Assembly (NCBI GenBank): GCA_030835125.1
Contig: JAUQWM010000048.1
Span: 1-62,711, forward strand
From: Gemmatimonadaceae bacterium
GTDB lineage: Bacteria; Gemmatimonadota; Gemmatimonadetes; Gemmatimonadales; Gemmatimonadaceae
Length of the DNA stretch: 62,711 bases
Reading direction: 5' to 3'
In this document: piece by piece, positions 17,386 through 26,536 of the stretch
Numbering within the stretch: the first letter of the stretch is position 1
Layout of the letters: the number at the start of each line of letters is the position of its first letter
The notes under the pieces: model-generated
Told to the model about the DNA's origin: nothing
Database searches by the model: none
The model's input: only the letters and a program-made list of their open reading frames with translations
Program-made: the position numbers and the translations under genes

Positions 17386-19851
17386 CTAGAACCGCGCCTC
17401 CACGTACAGGTCGAACCGGAACCGTTTCGTCGGATGGATCCCGCGCGCCAGGTCGGCCCGGATCAGGCCGTCCATGAAGGAAACCCCGACACCGGCGCCG
17501 GACATCGGGCGTCCGGGATGGCTCCACGCCGAACGCGGACCGGCCCAGCCGACATCGCCGAACACGATGCCGCGCGCGGCGGCGATGCCACGCCCCAGTT
17601 CGAGGCGACCCATCCAGTAACTGTCACCCGACTGCGTCCCGGGCCGCTGTCCACGGACAGTCTCCGTGCCGCCGAGCAGGAACTGCCGCTGGACCGGGAC
17701 CTTGTCGGCAATCCCGGCCCCAACTGTCAGCGACGCCGCCGCGCGCTGGCCCAGGCCGCGCGAAACCGTCAGGTCCAGGGCGGCCCTCGAGTACAGATCC
17801 CCCTCTGTCGGGGAATCCACCGGGTCGAACCATCCCGCTTCCAGCCGCAGGTCGCTGAAGGCGCGCCACCCCTGTGGATCGAGTCCCGCGCTGCGCACGT
17901 CCCGTACCGACATCCCCGCCGTGTTCCCCTTCGTGGCGACGATGTTCTCGGCGAAGCCGGTCCCGGAACCGAGGGACCGTGCCACGCTGAAGCTCGTGTT
18001 CACTTCGGCGGCGCCCTGGCGTTCGGCGAAGTACCGGACGGTGAACCCGCCGTCGGGCGTCGACCGCACCAGTTCCGCGCCCGTGCTCCGGTAGTAGAAC
18101 CCGTCGTCGCGCCCGAACAGCAGGGCGCCCAGGCCGGAGCCGAATGACAGCGGCGATCCCCAGTCGTTGGCCACCGACAGGCGCCGGAACCCGGACAGTC
18201 GCCAGGTGGTGCGGCCGTTGGAGCGTGCGATCCCCAGCTCCGCGTTAGGCCACCAGTCGCCCGTGCCGATCCGCGCCGACCCGTCGAACGCGTACCCCTG
18301 GCCCAGCTCGGCGGAGGTGGCGATGCCGGTGGAGAATCCCTCGACACGGTTGTACCGCGTCTGCCCCAGGCCGTACTGCCACGCCAGCGGCTGCGGCGCC
18401 CATCCGGGTTGTAGCGAGAAGTCGAGCGCCTTGAGCAGCTCATCGCGTTCCGCCGCGCCGAACAGGTCCTCACCCGGACTGAAGATCGACCCCGGCAGGT
18501 CGGGGGAGTTGGCCAGCACCGCCGAGTCGCACGGGACGCGAACCGCCATGCGCAGCGCACCCTCGTGACGCTCATAGTCACGGGTCCACGATCCACTCTC
18601 GGCGCATTCCCGCTCCTTCCGCCGGGTACGTTCCTCGGCCCGCACCGCCGCCGCCCGCGCGATCGCCCGGTTCCGCTCGCGGCGCTCTGCCGCCGGCAGG
18701 TTGCGCCACGATCCGGTGTCGCCGGGAAAGAGGGAATCGCGCAGCGACATCGGCGGCGGGCCAACCACCGGGAGCACCTCGGGGCCATTCACGCTCGCGT
18801 ACGTGAACGATTCCTCGATCCGGACCGGCACCCGGATGAATCCCGCCTGCGCGTTCGCGATCGCGTACTGGGTCCGCGGCAGCCAGAACCGGCCGCCGAA
18901 GAGGCCGTATTCGATGGTCACCGCCTCGAGGTTGGCCTTGAGCGGGGACATCATGCCCCGCACCCACCCGGGCACGTCGTCATCGTCCTCGAGGTCGCGG
19001 AGGTCGGTCATCCCCCCGCCCCGCGACGGGTCTTCCTTCGCCCGGCGCGATTCCTCCTTTGCCACCGCCCAGATGTCCATTGGTGCCGAGAACCGGTAGA
19101 CCGCCCGCACGAGTTGCCCGCTCGACGCGTCGAACCAGAACGAGCCGACGGACAGGCGCCACTCGGGGCGACGGGGCTCCACGCGCAGCTCACGCAGCGT
19201 GATGCGAACCCCGTCAGGCAGGGTGAAGATCAGCGAGTCGCCGCTGGCGTAGCGATAGTAGGCTTCCGATCCCATGGCGATGGGATGCACGAGCTCGCGG
19301 TCGTCCACTTCCGCGCGCGCGACACCCGAACCGCCGATCCAGAGCGCCTCGCGACCCGGGTAGTACGGGATCGGGGCGGTCATGTCGAGGTCGACCTCCC
19401 CGTCGTTGTTCCCGCCAAAGGCAGGGGCTGCGGATCGCTGTCCGGTGACGTCCACGACCGCACCGCCGGGCCTGGACCAGCGGACCCGGGACGCCACCTC
19501 GGAGCGCATCAGCATCCGGTCGCGCCCGATGGCCCGAAAGCCGAGGCCGACGGAGATCCGCTGCCGCGTCCTGGCGTCGTACGACTGCAGCGACGAGTCC
19601 TGCTGGAGGCGCGCGACCCGCGCCCGCAGGAGCAGTTCGCGGGCGCCGTCGTCCCGGAAGGCCGTCCGCTCGAGCTCGGGGGTCACGGAATCACGCCGAG
19701 CCGGCCGACGATCGCGACTTGCGTTCCTGATGGACTCCTCGATGATCACCGCCAGCGAGTCACGGCGGCGCTGCCGGATGCTGTCCTCCCGTGTCGGGCC
19801 CACGCGAACGGACACCTGCAGGGCCAGTGACAAAGCGACGACGGACAGCAT
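17386..19851 (-). CDS. Large outer-membrane beta-barrel protein, Omp85/surface-antigen-like
   Basis: An 821-residue exported protein. A short signal peptide (about residues 1-12) is followed by a 400-residue periplasmic region of beta-rich, charged sequence with a Pro- and Arg-rich stretch near 385-420, and a C-terminal beta-barrel ending in Phe (LYVEARF). Near residue 730 FLLGGTETVRGQRPG matches the loop-6 VRGY-type motif of Omp85 proteins, with Gln where Tyr or Phe is usual. No POTRA repeats are evident. It could be a transporter or assembly factor of the outer membrane; function is unknown. It follows the multispanning protein gene on the same strand. Confidence 0.72.
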   Translation of the reverse strand: MLSVVALSLALQVSVRVGPTREDSIRQRRRDSLAVIIEESIRNASRDRRPARRDSVTPELERTAFRDDGARELLLRARVARLQQDSSLQSYDARTRQRISVGLGFRAIGRDRMLMRSEVASRVRWSRPGGAVVDVTGQRSAAPAFGGNNDGEVDLDMTAPIPYYPGREALWIGGSGVARAEVDDRELVHPIAMGSEAYYRYASGDSLIFTLPDGVRITLRELRVEPRRPEWRLSVGSFWFDASSGQLVRAVYRFSAPMDIWAVAKEESRRAKEDPSRGGGMTDLRDLEDDDDVPGWVRGMMSPLKANLEAVTIEYGLFGGRFWLPRTQYAIANAQAGFIRVPVRIEESFTYASVNGPEVLPVVGPPPMSLRDSLFPGDTGSWRNLPAAERRERNRAIARAAAVRAEERTRRKERECAESGSWTRDYERHEGALRMAVRVPCDSAVLANSPDLPGSIFSPGEDLFGAAERDELLKALDFSLQPGWAPQPLAWQYGLGQTRYNRVEGFSTGIATSAELGQGYAFDGSARIGTGDWWPNAELGIARSNGRTTWRLSGFRRLSVANDWGSPLSFGSGLGALLFGRDDGFYYRSTGAELVRSTPDGGFTVRYFAERQGAAEVNTSFSVARSLGSGTGFAENIVATKGNTAGMSVRDVRSAGLDPQGWRAFSDLRLEAGWFDPVDSPTEGDLYSRAALDLTVSRGLGQRAAASLTVGAGIADKVPVQRQFLLGGTETVRGQRPGTQSGDSYWMGRLELGRGIAAARGIVFGDVGWAGPRSAWSHPGRPMSGAGVGVSFMDGLIRADLARGIHPTKRFRFDLYVEARF

Positions 19852-19918
19852 GCTCGAGCCTCCCGGTTGGGAAGGTATCTACGCCTGCCCCGGCACCCGG
19901 GTTTCTGCCGCGCCGGCC

Positions 19919-21175
19919 TCAGCGCGGGGGCACCGCCGGCTTCGGGGAAGCGGGATCCGGACCCGGCCCGCGACGGGGGGACTGGCGCAGCGAACCACTG
20001 TGCTGCCGGAGGATCTGGAGTCGCATCTGGAAGTCGCGGTTGATCCGGTCTTCCTCGACCTCGGGGAGCCGGAGGAGGGTGATGCCTAACGTCATGCCGG
20101 CCACCAGCCAGGGCAGGATGGCATTTCCCGGAAGCCCCCCGCGCCCGCCCCGGCGGACCCCAAGCCGGCTGGCCAGCGCCGGGAACCTCCGTTGCAGCCA
20201 CACGGTGACGAACAGGGTGGCGCCACCCAGCAGCGCGAGGATCACGGGGAAGTACGCGGTCGAGCGGAACACCTCGGCTGCCAGGTACAGCAGATACAGG
20301 AAGATCGCGAACACGCCGAAGACGAGGTGCGTCCGGCGTCCCATGACCAGCGACGCCGCGATCCCGGCGAGGGCGAGGACCGGCAGTCCATGGCGCCAGG
20401 CTCCCGCCGTGGGCCAGAACGAAAGGAAGGACACAGCCAGCGCGACCAGGCCTACCAACCAGAACGGGAAGGCCATGTCTCCCCTGCCCGGCACAGTCCC
20501 GCGGGGCACCGCGCGATCCACCGAATCGGCGATGCAGCAGACCACCAGCGCGCCCGTCAACATCATCCAGCGCTCGGGTCCGGGCGTGAGGTCCATGCCC
20601 GTCGCTCGCGGAACATGGATGACGAGGCCGAACAGGGCGACCGCGACCGGGAACGCCAGGGCCGTGTACGGCCGTTTCCGCATGACGAGCAATGCCGCGA
20701 GGATCGTCGACAGCTCGGCGATGACCCACCGGCTCGCCTCCGCCGCCGGGTAGTACGGGTAGTAAGGCTCGCCCCACGTCTCCACCGGCCACCATCCGGT
20801 CAGCGATTCGAGGGCCCACACGGCCACAGGGGTGAGCGACACGGCCACCATCGCCGAGACGCCCGCGGCCTCGAGGAACGACATCCGTTCGAGCGTTCGC
20901 GCGGCCAGCGCCGCCATGATCGCGTAGATGATGATCACCATGAGGACGCCCGCCGGGCCCAGCGACAGCCACCGCTGCGCCAGGAACCAGCCACCAGCGA
21001 ACACCACCAGCAGCGCGCCCAGCACGTAGGCAATCGTCACCCAGTTGAACCCGCGGGGCATCTCGCGCGGCGCGGATCCCGCGCCTTCAGCCTGCAGGTC
21101 CAGCAGGGACACCTGCTGCGCCGGGGTGATGAGGCCGCGGGACACGGCAAGCCGCAGGAGGTCTTCAGTGGTCAC
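19919..21175 (-). CDS. Multispanning membrane protein, DUF2157-like
   Basis: A 418-residue protein with about eleven membrane helices and a short cytoplasmic N-terminus whose pattern (EDLLRLAVSRGLITPAQ) is typical of DUF2157-type proteins. The C-terminal 50 residues are charged and Pro-rich, and cytoplasmic or periplasmic. No transport or catalytic motif is visible. I take GTG 21175 as the start, since the DUF2157-like pattern begins there; a TTG at 21208 is possible. A CGTTAGG word encodes Leu-Gly near the C-terminal helix. Confidence 0.75.
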   Translation of the reverse strand: MTTEDLLRLAVSRGLITPAQQVSLLDLQAEGAGSAPREMPRGFNWVTIAYVLGALLVVFAGGWFLAQRWLSLGPAGVLMVIIIYAIMAALAARTLERMSFLEAAGVSAMVAVSLTPVAVWALESLTGWWPVETWGEPYYPYYPAAEASRWVIAELSTILAALLVMRKRPYTALAFPVAVALFGLVIHVPRATGMDLTPGPERWMMLTGALVVCCIADSVDRAVPRGTVPGRGDMAFPFWLVGLVALAVSFLSFWPTAGAWRHGLPVLALAGIAASLVMGRRTHLVFGVFAIFLYLLYLAAEVFRSTAYFPVILALLGGATLFVTVWLQRRFPALASRLGVRRGGRGGLPGNAILPWLVAGMTLGITLLRLPEVEEDRINRDFQMRLQILRQHSGSLRQSPRRGPGPDPASPKPAVPPR

Positions 21176-21330
21176 GTGTGTTCCGGTCCGGGATGGGCGC
21201 CCCTGCAACGCTGGAGGCTTCCCCGGCTCCAGACAAGTGAGGCGGAGCCGCCGGATGCTTGCCGCCGTTCTCGCATTCCACCAGACTGCGTGCCTGCCCT
21301 TCCTGACTCACATCCCGGCCAGACGATCCG

Positions 21331-22266
21331 ATGCGTCCCTCCTTCCTGCTCACCGCGGTCTCGCTCAGCCTCGTTGCCTGCAGCCGCGGAGGCGAGGCGC
21401 CGGCGGCCGACTCCAGCTCCCTGTTGCCGCTGACGGCCTCCCTGGCCACCGAGACCGGCGGAATGAAGTCGCCCGAATCCGCGCGGTACGACGCGGAGCT
21501 CGACGTGTTCTACGTGTCGAACATCGACGGCAATCCATCGGCCCGGGATGGCAACGGGTTCATCGCCGTCGTGCCGGCGGAATCGCTCGGCATCATGCGG
21601 GTGCTCGTGGCCGGGGGAAAGGGTGGCGCAACGCTCAACGCGCCCAAGGGACTCGCCCTCAGCGGCGACACGCTCTGGGTCACCGATATCGACGCGGTAC
21701 GCGGCTTCAATCGTCGCACCGGGGCGCCGCTCGCGACCATCGACCTGTCGGCGCAGGGCGCCACGTTCCTCAACGATGTCGCCGTCGGGCCGAACGGCGC
21801 CCTCTATGTCACCGACAGCGGGATTCGAATCGAGGCCGACGGCTCGACAACGCAGCCCGGGCCGGCGCGGATCTTCAAGGTCGCCCAGGGCGCCGCCACC
21901 GAGCTGGCTCGCGGCGAGGCGCTGCATAACGTGAACGGCCTGACGTGGCAGGACACCACCGGGGTCTGGCTCCTGGCGTCCTCGTCGAATGACGTGATGA
22001 CCTGGTCCGAGGGCGACTCGCTCCCGAAAGCCCTGGCGACCGGACCGGGGGGTTATGATGGCATCGAGGCCTTGAGCGACGGCCGGGTCTTGGTGTCCAG
22101 CTGGGCCGACAGCGCCGTGCACCTCATCACGAATGGCGCGATGACGACGCTCATCCCCAACGTCAGCGCCCCGGCCGATATCGGCTACGACTTGAAGCGG
22201 GGAGTCATCGCCGTGCCGCGGTTACAGGACGGCAAGGTCGGGTTCTACCAGCTGAAAGCGGGTTGA
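21331..22266 (+). CDS. Lipoprotein with SMP-30/NHL-type beta-propeller
   Basis: A 311-residue lipoprotein (lipobox SLVAC near residue 17). The mature part is built of repeated propeller blades (LNAPKGLALSGDTLWVTD, FLNDVAVGPNGALYVTD, NVNGLTW) like gluconolactonase/SMP-30 or NHL proteins. The paired Asn and Asp residues expected for a metal site of SMP-30 are partly present, so an enzymatic role such as lactone hydrolysis is possible but not shown. The stop TGA is followed directly by a heptamer-repeat hairpin that lies between it and the converging Tat-protein gene. Confidence 0.82.
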   Translation: MRPSFLLTAVSLSLVACSRGGEAPAADSSSLLPLTASLATETGGMKSPESARYDAELDVFYVSNIDGNPSARDGNGFIAVVPAESLGIMRVLVAGGKGGATLNAPKGLALSGDTLWVTDIDAVRGFNRRTGAPLATIDLSAQGATFLNDVAVGPNGALYVTDSGIRIEADGSTTQPGPARIFKVAQGAATELARGEALHNVNGLTWQDTTGVWLLASSSNDVMTWSEGDSLPKALATGPGGYDGIEALSDGRVLVSSWADSAVHLITNGAMTTLIPNVSAPADIGYDLKRGVIAVPRLQDGKVGFYQLKAG

Positions 22267-22414
22267 TTGCAGAGTGCAGATTGCAGATTGCTGATTGATG
22301 ATTTGGAGTCGCCCCACTCTGCACTCTGCCGGCCAAGTCCAGATGCGGGCTGATGATGATTTGGAATTCGCCCAATCTGCACTCTGCGATCTGCAATCTG
22401 CACTCTGCAATTGT
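22265..22414. repeat. Heptamer array folding as a hairpin between convergent genes
   Basis: Words CAGAGTG, CAGATTG, CAGATTG, CTGATTG at 22270-22297 face CACTCTG, CGATCTG, CAATCTG, CACTCTG at 22380-22407; read as a stem, 25 of 28 positions pair. Between them lies a direct repeat, 22297-22328 versus 22355-22386 (27 of 32 identical), each copy ending in the same words. The array fills the gap between two convergent genes and may act as a bidirectional terminator. Confidence 0.9.
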
Positions 22415-23070
22415 CAGGCTGACGCTGGGAAGAAGTGGCAGCCGGAGCGTTGCGCCTCGATCACCGCGAAGAACCCCGAAGGCTGCAGGATCACCCCCGG
22501 GATCAGGTACTTGAGCGCCGCCTCACGCGCTTCCGCGTTCTCCACCTTGAGCTTCTTCGCCTCCCTGCCAACCAGGAAGCCGAAGGCATAGTTGCACGCC
22601 AGGACGATGCCGCCCCCGGCGATGAACCCGTCGAGGTTCGTTCCGCGGCGCTTTTCCGGGTCCACCGACACGAACGGGTTGTGCTTCACGGCCTTCCCCG
22701 TGGCCGGGTCGTGGATCTTGTCCTTCTTGCTGACCTCGTGGCGTTCCCAGAACTCATGGTTCATGATCATCGGGATCGCCTCATGCCGTATCACCAGCAC
22801 CGCGGACGCGTCCCTGGCGTCGTCGCCATAGACCGTCTGGACCGTCCGCTTCCAGTCAACCGCCCGCCACAGCCCGGCCCCGTCGTTCACCGTCGGGGAA
22901 TCGAACACCGCGCGGAACGCGCCGCCGATCCGGTCGCGCCAGGCCAGGTCCCAGTCCGCGCTCACCGGGGCCGGACCCGGCCCTGCCGCACCTAACGCCG
23001 CGGGCAGGAAGGCGCCCCCGGCCGATACCGCCGCCAGGTGGCCAAGGAACTCTCGCCGATTGCGTGCCAT
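22414..23070 (-). CDS. Tat-exported DsrE-like protein of unknown function
   Basis: A 218-residue protein with a twin-arginine signal (NRREFLGHL at residues 4-12, cleavage near AAG). The C-terminal part (YLIPGVILQPSGFFAVIEAQ) resembles DsrE/DsrF-like proteins, a fold used in sulfur transfer, but the conserved Cys is at a different place (one Cys in the last ten residues, one in VLACNYAF). Function is unknown. Export through Tat suggests it folds or binds a cofactor in the cytoplasm. ATG 23070 is preceded by GGAGG. The gene ends within the repeat array that separates it from the SMP-30-like gene. Confidence 0.72.
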   Translation of the reverse strand: MARNRREFLGHLAAVSAGGAFLPAALGAAGPGPAPVSADWDLAWRDRIGGAFRAVFDSPTVNDGAGLWRAVDWKRTVQTVYGDDARDASAVLVIRHEAIPMIMNHEFWERHEVSKKDKIHDPATGKAVKHNPFVSVDPEKRRGTNLDGFIAGGGIVLACNYAFGFLVGREAKKLKVENAEAREAALKYLIPGVILQPSGFFAVIEAQRSGCHFFPASA

Positions 23071-23309
23071 CGATCCTCCGGGGGTCGCCTGCTGTCGCCC
23101 GAACGATAAGCCGCCGCAACGGCGCCGGGAGAGCCTCGGGGACGGACCGGCAAGGGACAGGACGTGACGAGGCAGGCCAACGCCTGACCCGTACGCCCTC
23201 CCGCGCGACCCCGCCGCAGGCGATAATGGACCCCGGGACACGGTCGAAGCGTTCCTGCGGGCAGGGATCCTGATCGGGGATGGATGTTGGTGGAACCCAC
23301 GACACGCCG

Positions 23310-23894
23310 ATGAGCGAATCCGCGCCGGCGCATGAAGTCACGAGCCTCCTGCGCGACCTGTCCGGCGGCGACGAGTCGGCGCTGGCCCGGCTGGTGCCAC
23401 TCGTCTACGAGGAATTGCGGGCCATCGCCCTCCGCGAGATGCGCAAGGAGCGCGGGGAGCACACGCTCCAGGCCACCGCCCTCGTCCACGAGGTCTTCCT
23501 CCGGTTCCTCGGCAGCACCGACCTCTCGTGGAAGAGCCGCACCCACTTCATGCACATCGCCGCGCAGGCGATGCGCCGCATCCTGGTCGACCACGCGCGG
23601 GCCCGGCGCGCCGAGAAGCGCGGCGGCGACGCGGTCCGGGTCACCCTCGACGACCAGCTGCGCGCCTCCGACGGTGAGGTGGCCGATGCGCTCGACATCG
23701 ACACGGTGCTCCAGCGCCTGTCCGCGCTCGACGAGCGCAAGGCCCGCGTCGTGGAGCTCCGCGTCTTCGCCGGGTTGAGCGTCGAGGAGACGGCGCGCAT
23801 GCTCGGGGTCTCGGAACCCACCGTGAAGCGCGAATGGCGGTTCGCCCGCGCCTGGATGCAGAAGGCCCTCTCGGAGAGGGATCCGGGAGCATGA
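23310..23894 (+). CDS. ECF-type RNA polymerase sigma factor
   Basis: A 194-residue sigma factor of the Sigma70_ECF family (PF07638 type) with region 2 (EHTLQATALVHEVFLRFL, then FMHIAAQAMRRILVDHARAR) and region 4 (GLSVEETARMLGVSEPTVKR). Such factors direct RNA polymerase to a small regulon. The ATG at 23310 matches the family start; its last bases overlap the start of the kinase gene (ATGA). Pairing of this ECF class with a Ser/Thr kinase is common in Planctomycetes, Acidobacteria and Gemmatimonadota and suggests that phosphorylation controls the factor. Confidence 0.94.
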   Translation: MSESAPAHEVTSLLRDLSGGDESALARLVPLVYEELRAIALREMRKERGEHTLQATALVHEVFLRFLGSTDLSWKSRTHFMHIAAQAMRRILVDHARARRAEKRGGDAVRVTLDDQLRASDGEVADALDIDTVLQRLSALDERKARVVELRVFAGLSVEETARMLGVSEPTVKREWRFARAWMQKALSERDPGA

Positions 23895-26473
23895 CCGACC
23901 CGGCGTCCGTGCGGTGGCGCGCGATCAACGAGCTGTTCGACGCCATCGCCGACCTTCCGGCCGCGGACCGCGCCGCGGCGCTCGCCGCGAGCAACGTGCC
24001 TGACGACATCCGCGACGAGGTGCGTTCCCTCCTCGCCGCCATGGAGTCCGGCGACGGCGCGTTCGACGCCGACGTCGTGCTCGACGCCTTCCGCGATGTT
24101 GACCCGGCCACCACCCTCGCCGGCCAGCGCCTGGGACCCTGGCAGGTGGTGCGCGAGATCGGCCGCGGCGGCATGGGCGCGGTCTTCGAGGCGTTCCGCG
24201 CCGACGATCACTACCAGAAGCGGGTCGCGGTCAAGACGCTCGGCCGGGTTATCGACAGGACGATGATTGCCCGTCGCTTCCAGCAGGAGCGCCAGATCCT
24301 GGCATCCCTCGAGCACGCGAACATCGCATCGCTCATCGACGGCGGGCAGACCGCGGACGGCCTCCCCTACCTGGTGATGGAGTACGTGGATGGGGAACCG
24401 ATCGACAGGTACTGTGACGCCCACGCCCCATCCATCCGCGACCGGCTCGACCTGTTCCGCCAGGTCTGCGCCGCGGTGCAGTACGCGCACCGCAACCTCG
24501 TGGTCCATCGTGACATCAAGCCTACCAACATCCTCGTCACCCATGATGGCACGGTGAAACTGGTGGACTTCGGCATCGCCAAGATGCTCGACGACCCCGC
24601 CAGCGGTGCCCAGGCCATCACCGAAACCGGCTACCGCGCATTCACCACCGGCTTCGCCAGTCCCGAGCAGGTCCGGGGCCAGCACATGTCCACCGCCACC
24701 GACGTCTACTCGCTGGGCGTGGTCCTCTACCTCCTGCTCGCGGGTCGCCTTCCCTTCGACGTGGCCGAGGTCAGCCCCACCGAGGCCATTCGTCGCATCT
24801 GCGACGAGCCGCCCGCGCCCCCGAGCCGTGCCTGCACCGCCGACGCGGCCAGGGTCCTCGGCCTCGCGCGTCGCGACCAGCTGGCCCGCGCCCTGGCCGG
24901 CGAACTCGACGATATCGTCCTCAACGCCCTGCGCAAGGAACCGGATCGTCGTTATGCAACGGTCGAGGCCCTCTCCGACGACATCAAGCGGTACCTGCAG
25001 GGATACCAGGTGTTCGCGAAGCCCGATACGTGGCGGTACCGCGTCCGCGCCTTCTCCCGCCGGAACCCCCGCGTGGTCGGGGCCCTTGGCTTCGCCGTCG
25101 TCTCGCTCGCCACCGGTGCCGCGGTTGCCACCTGGCAGGCCCGGCGCGCGCTGCACGAACGCGACCGCGCGCGCATCGAGTCCGAACGGTCGGCGAACGT
25201 CGTGTCGTTCATCGAGCAGACGCTGGCCACCCCGACGCAGGCCGCGTTGTCGAGTGCCACGGTCGACCTGCTCGACCAGTCGGTGACCCGCGCGGCCGCC
25301 GAGCTCGGGAGCGACCCGCTCGCCCGGGCCGCCGTGTACCGCACCGCCGCGAACGCCTACGTCATCCACTATCGCACCGACAAGGCGCGGACACTCCTCG
25401 ACTCGGCGCTCTACATCGACCGCCAGCACGCCGGTGAGGAATCGACCGAGGTGGGACGTGACCTCACCGTCGCCGCCCGGCTCGTCTACATCGGTGCCAA
25501 GTACGATTCAGCCGTCGTGTACGCACGCGAGGCCGTGCGTCTGCTGCGCAGCCATCCGTCCAACCGCCCGTCCGACCTCAGCACGGCCCTGATGTACCTC
25601 TGTTTTGCGCTCTCCTACACGGGCCGCCCGGACGAGGGGAAACCGCTCATCGAGGAGGCGATCGCGCTCGAGCGCGCGCGTCCCCATTCCAGCCTGCTGC
25701 CGTACCTGCACGTCGCCCTCGCCGATGCCGAGGCGTTCGCGGGCCGCGACGCCGGCTCCGTGACGGCCTACCGGGCCTCCCTCGTTCTCTTCGACTCGCT
25801 GCCCGTTCCTGATCCCGCGGAACGCGGCATCGCCGAGCTGGGCTTGTCGCGCATGCTCGGGTTCGGCGCGACACTGCCTGAAGCGAGGTCCCACGCGCAG
25901 CGGGCACTCGAGATCTTCCAGAAGCGGTGGGGCGACGTCCACCCGTATACGGCGCAGGCATACGCGAACCTCGGGCGACTGGCCAGCTTTCAAGGCAAGC
26001 AGGACAGCGCGCTTCTGCTCATCCAGCGCGCCGCGGGCATCCTGCGCGATGTCGGAGCCGGAACGCTGGAGCGCATCGGGATCGACTACGACCTCGCGCG
26101 CGTCCTGTACGCGCTCGGTCAATACCGGGAGATGGAATCCGTCATGCGGGCTGCCCGGGATGCTGCCCTGCGTGACGCGCCGGACAGTTGGCTGGCGCTC
26201 GCGACGATCGATGAATACCTCGGCCAGGCGTTGTTCCGGCAGAAGCGGTACCGGGACGCCGAACGCTACTTCCAGGGTGCGTTCGACCGGTACGAGAGGG
26301 AATTCGGTCCCGGCAACGATCGCACCGAGGTGGCGGCCCGGACCCTCCTGACGCTCTACGTCGTTGCCGGGGACCAGGCAGGCGCCGACCGCCTGGCGGC
26401 GCGGTTCCCGGTCGACACGGCGCGCGCGATTCGTGAACGCGCGCTGAAGCTCAGGGCGGACATGGTGCGTTGA
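23891..26473 (+). CDS. Membrane Ser/Thr protein kinase with TPR-like sensor domain
   Basis: An 860-residue protein. A short N-terminal region (1-75) precedes a Hanks-type kinase domain (about 84-370): glycine loop GRGGMG, Lys115 in VAVK, Asp208 in HRDIKPTN and Asp226 in DFGIAK, so it should be active. One membrane helix (about 395-415) separates it from a C-terminal periplasmic part (about 430-855) made of helical repeats of TPR type. The layout suits a receptor kinase that senses an extracytoplasmic signal. It is translationally coupled to the ECF sigma gene, its likely target. Confidence 0.93.
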   Translation: MTDPASVRWRAINELFDAIADLPAADRAAALAASNVPDDIRDEVRSLLAAMESGDGAFDADVVLDAFRDVDPATTLAGQRLGPWQVVREIGRGGMGAVFEAFRADDHYQKRVAVKTLGRVIDRTMIARRFQQERQILASLEHANIASLIDGGQTADGLPYLVMEYVDGEPIDRYCDAHAPSIRDRLDLFRQVCAAVQYAHRNLVVHRDIKPTNILVTHDGTVKLVDFGIAKMLDDPASGAQAITETGYRAFTTGFASPEQVRGQHMSTATDVYSLGVVLYLLLAGRLPFDVAEVSPTEAIRRICDEPPAPPSRACTADAARVLGLARRDQLARALAGELDDIVLNALRKEPDRRYATVEALSDDIKRYLQGYQVFAKPDTWRYRVRAFSRRNPRVVGALGFAVVSLATGAAVATWQARRALHERDRARIESERSANVVSFIEQTLATPTQAALSSATVDLLDQSVTRAAAELGSDPLARAAVYRTAANAYVIHYRTDKARTLLDSALYIDRQHAGEESTEVGRDLTVAARLVYIGAKYDSAVVYAREAVRLLRSHPSNRPSDLSTALMYLCFALSYTGRPDEGKPLIEEAIALERARPHSSLLPYLHVALADAEAFAGRDAGSVTAYRASLVLFDSLPVPDPAERGIAELGLSRMLGFGATLPEARSHAQRALEIFQKRWGDVHPYTAQAYANLGRLASFQGKQDSALLLIQRAAGILRDVGAGTLERIGIDYDLARVLYALGQYREMESVMRAARDAALRDAPDSWLALATIDEYLGQALFRQKRYRDAERYFQGAFDRYEREFGPGNDRTEVAARTLLTLYVVAGDQAGADRLAARFPVDTARAIRERALKLRADMVR

Positions 26474-26536
26474 CCCGCCGGGGCCGTCCGTTGCCCCTTC
26501 GGTGACTTCGCTCGCGAAGGCTGTTACCATCCGCCG

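Noticed and set aside
26490-26520. Hairpin after the kinase gene as a terminator
   Set aside because: CCTTCG/CGAAGG stem is only 6 bp with a 13-nt loop and no T-run.
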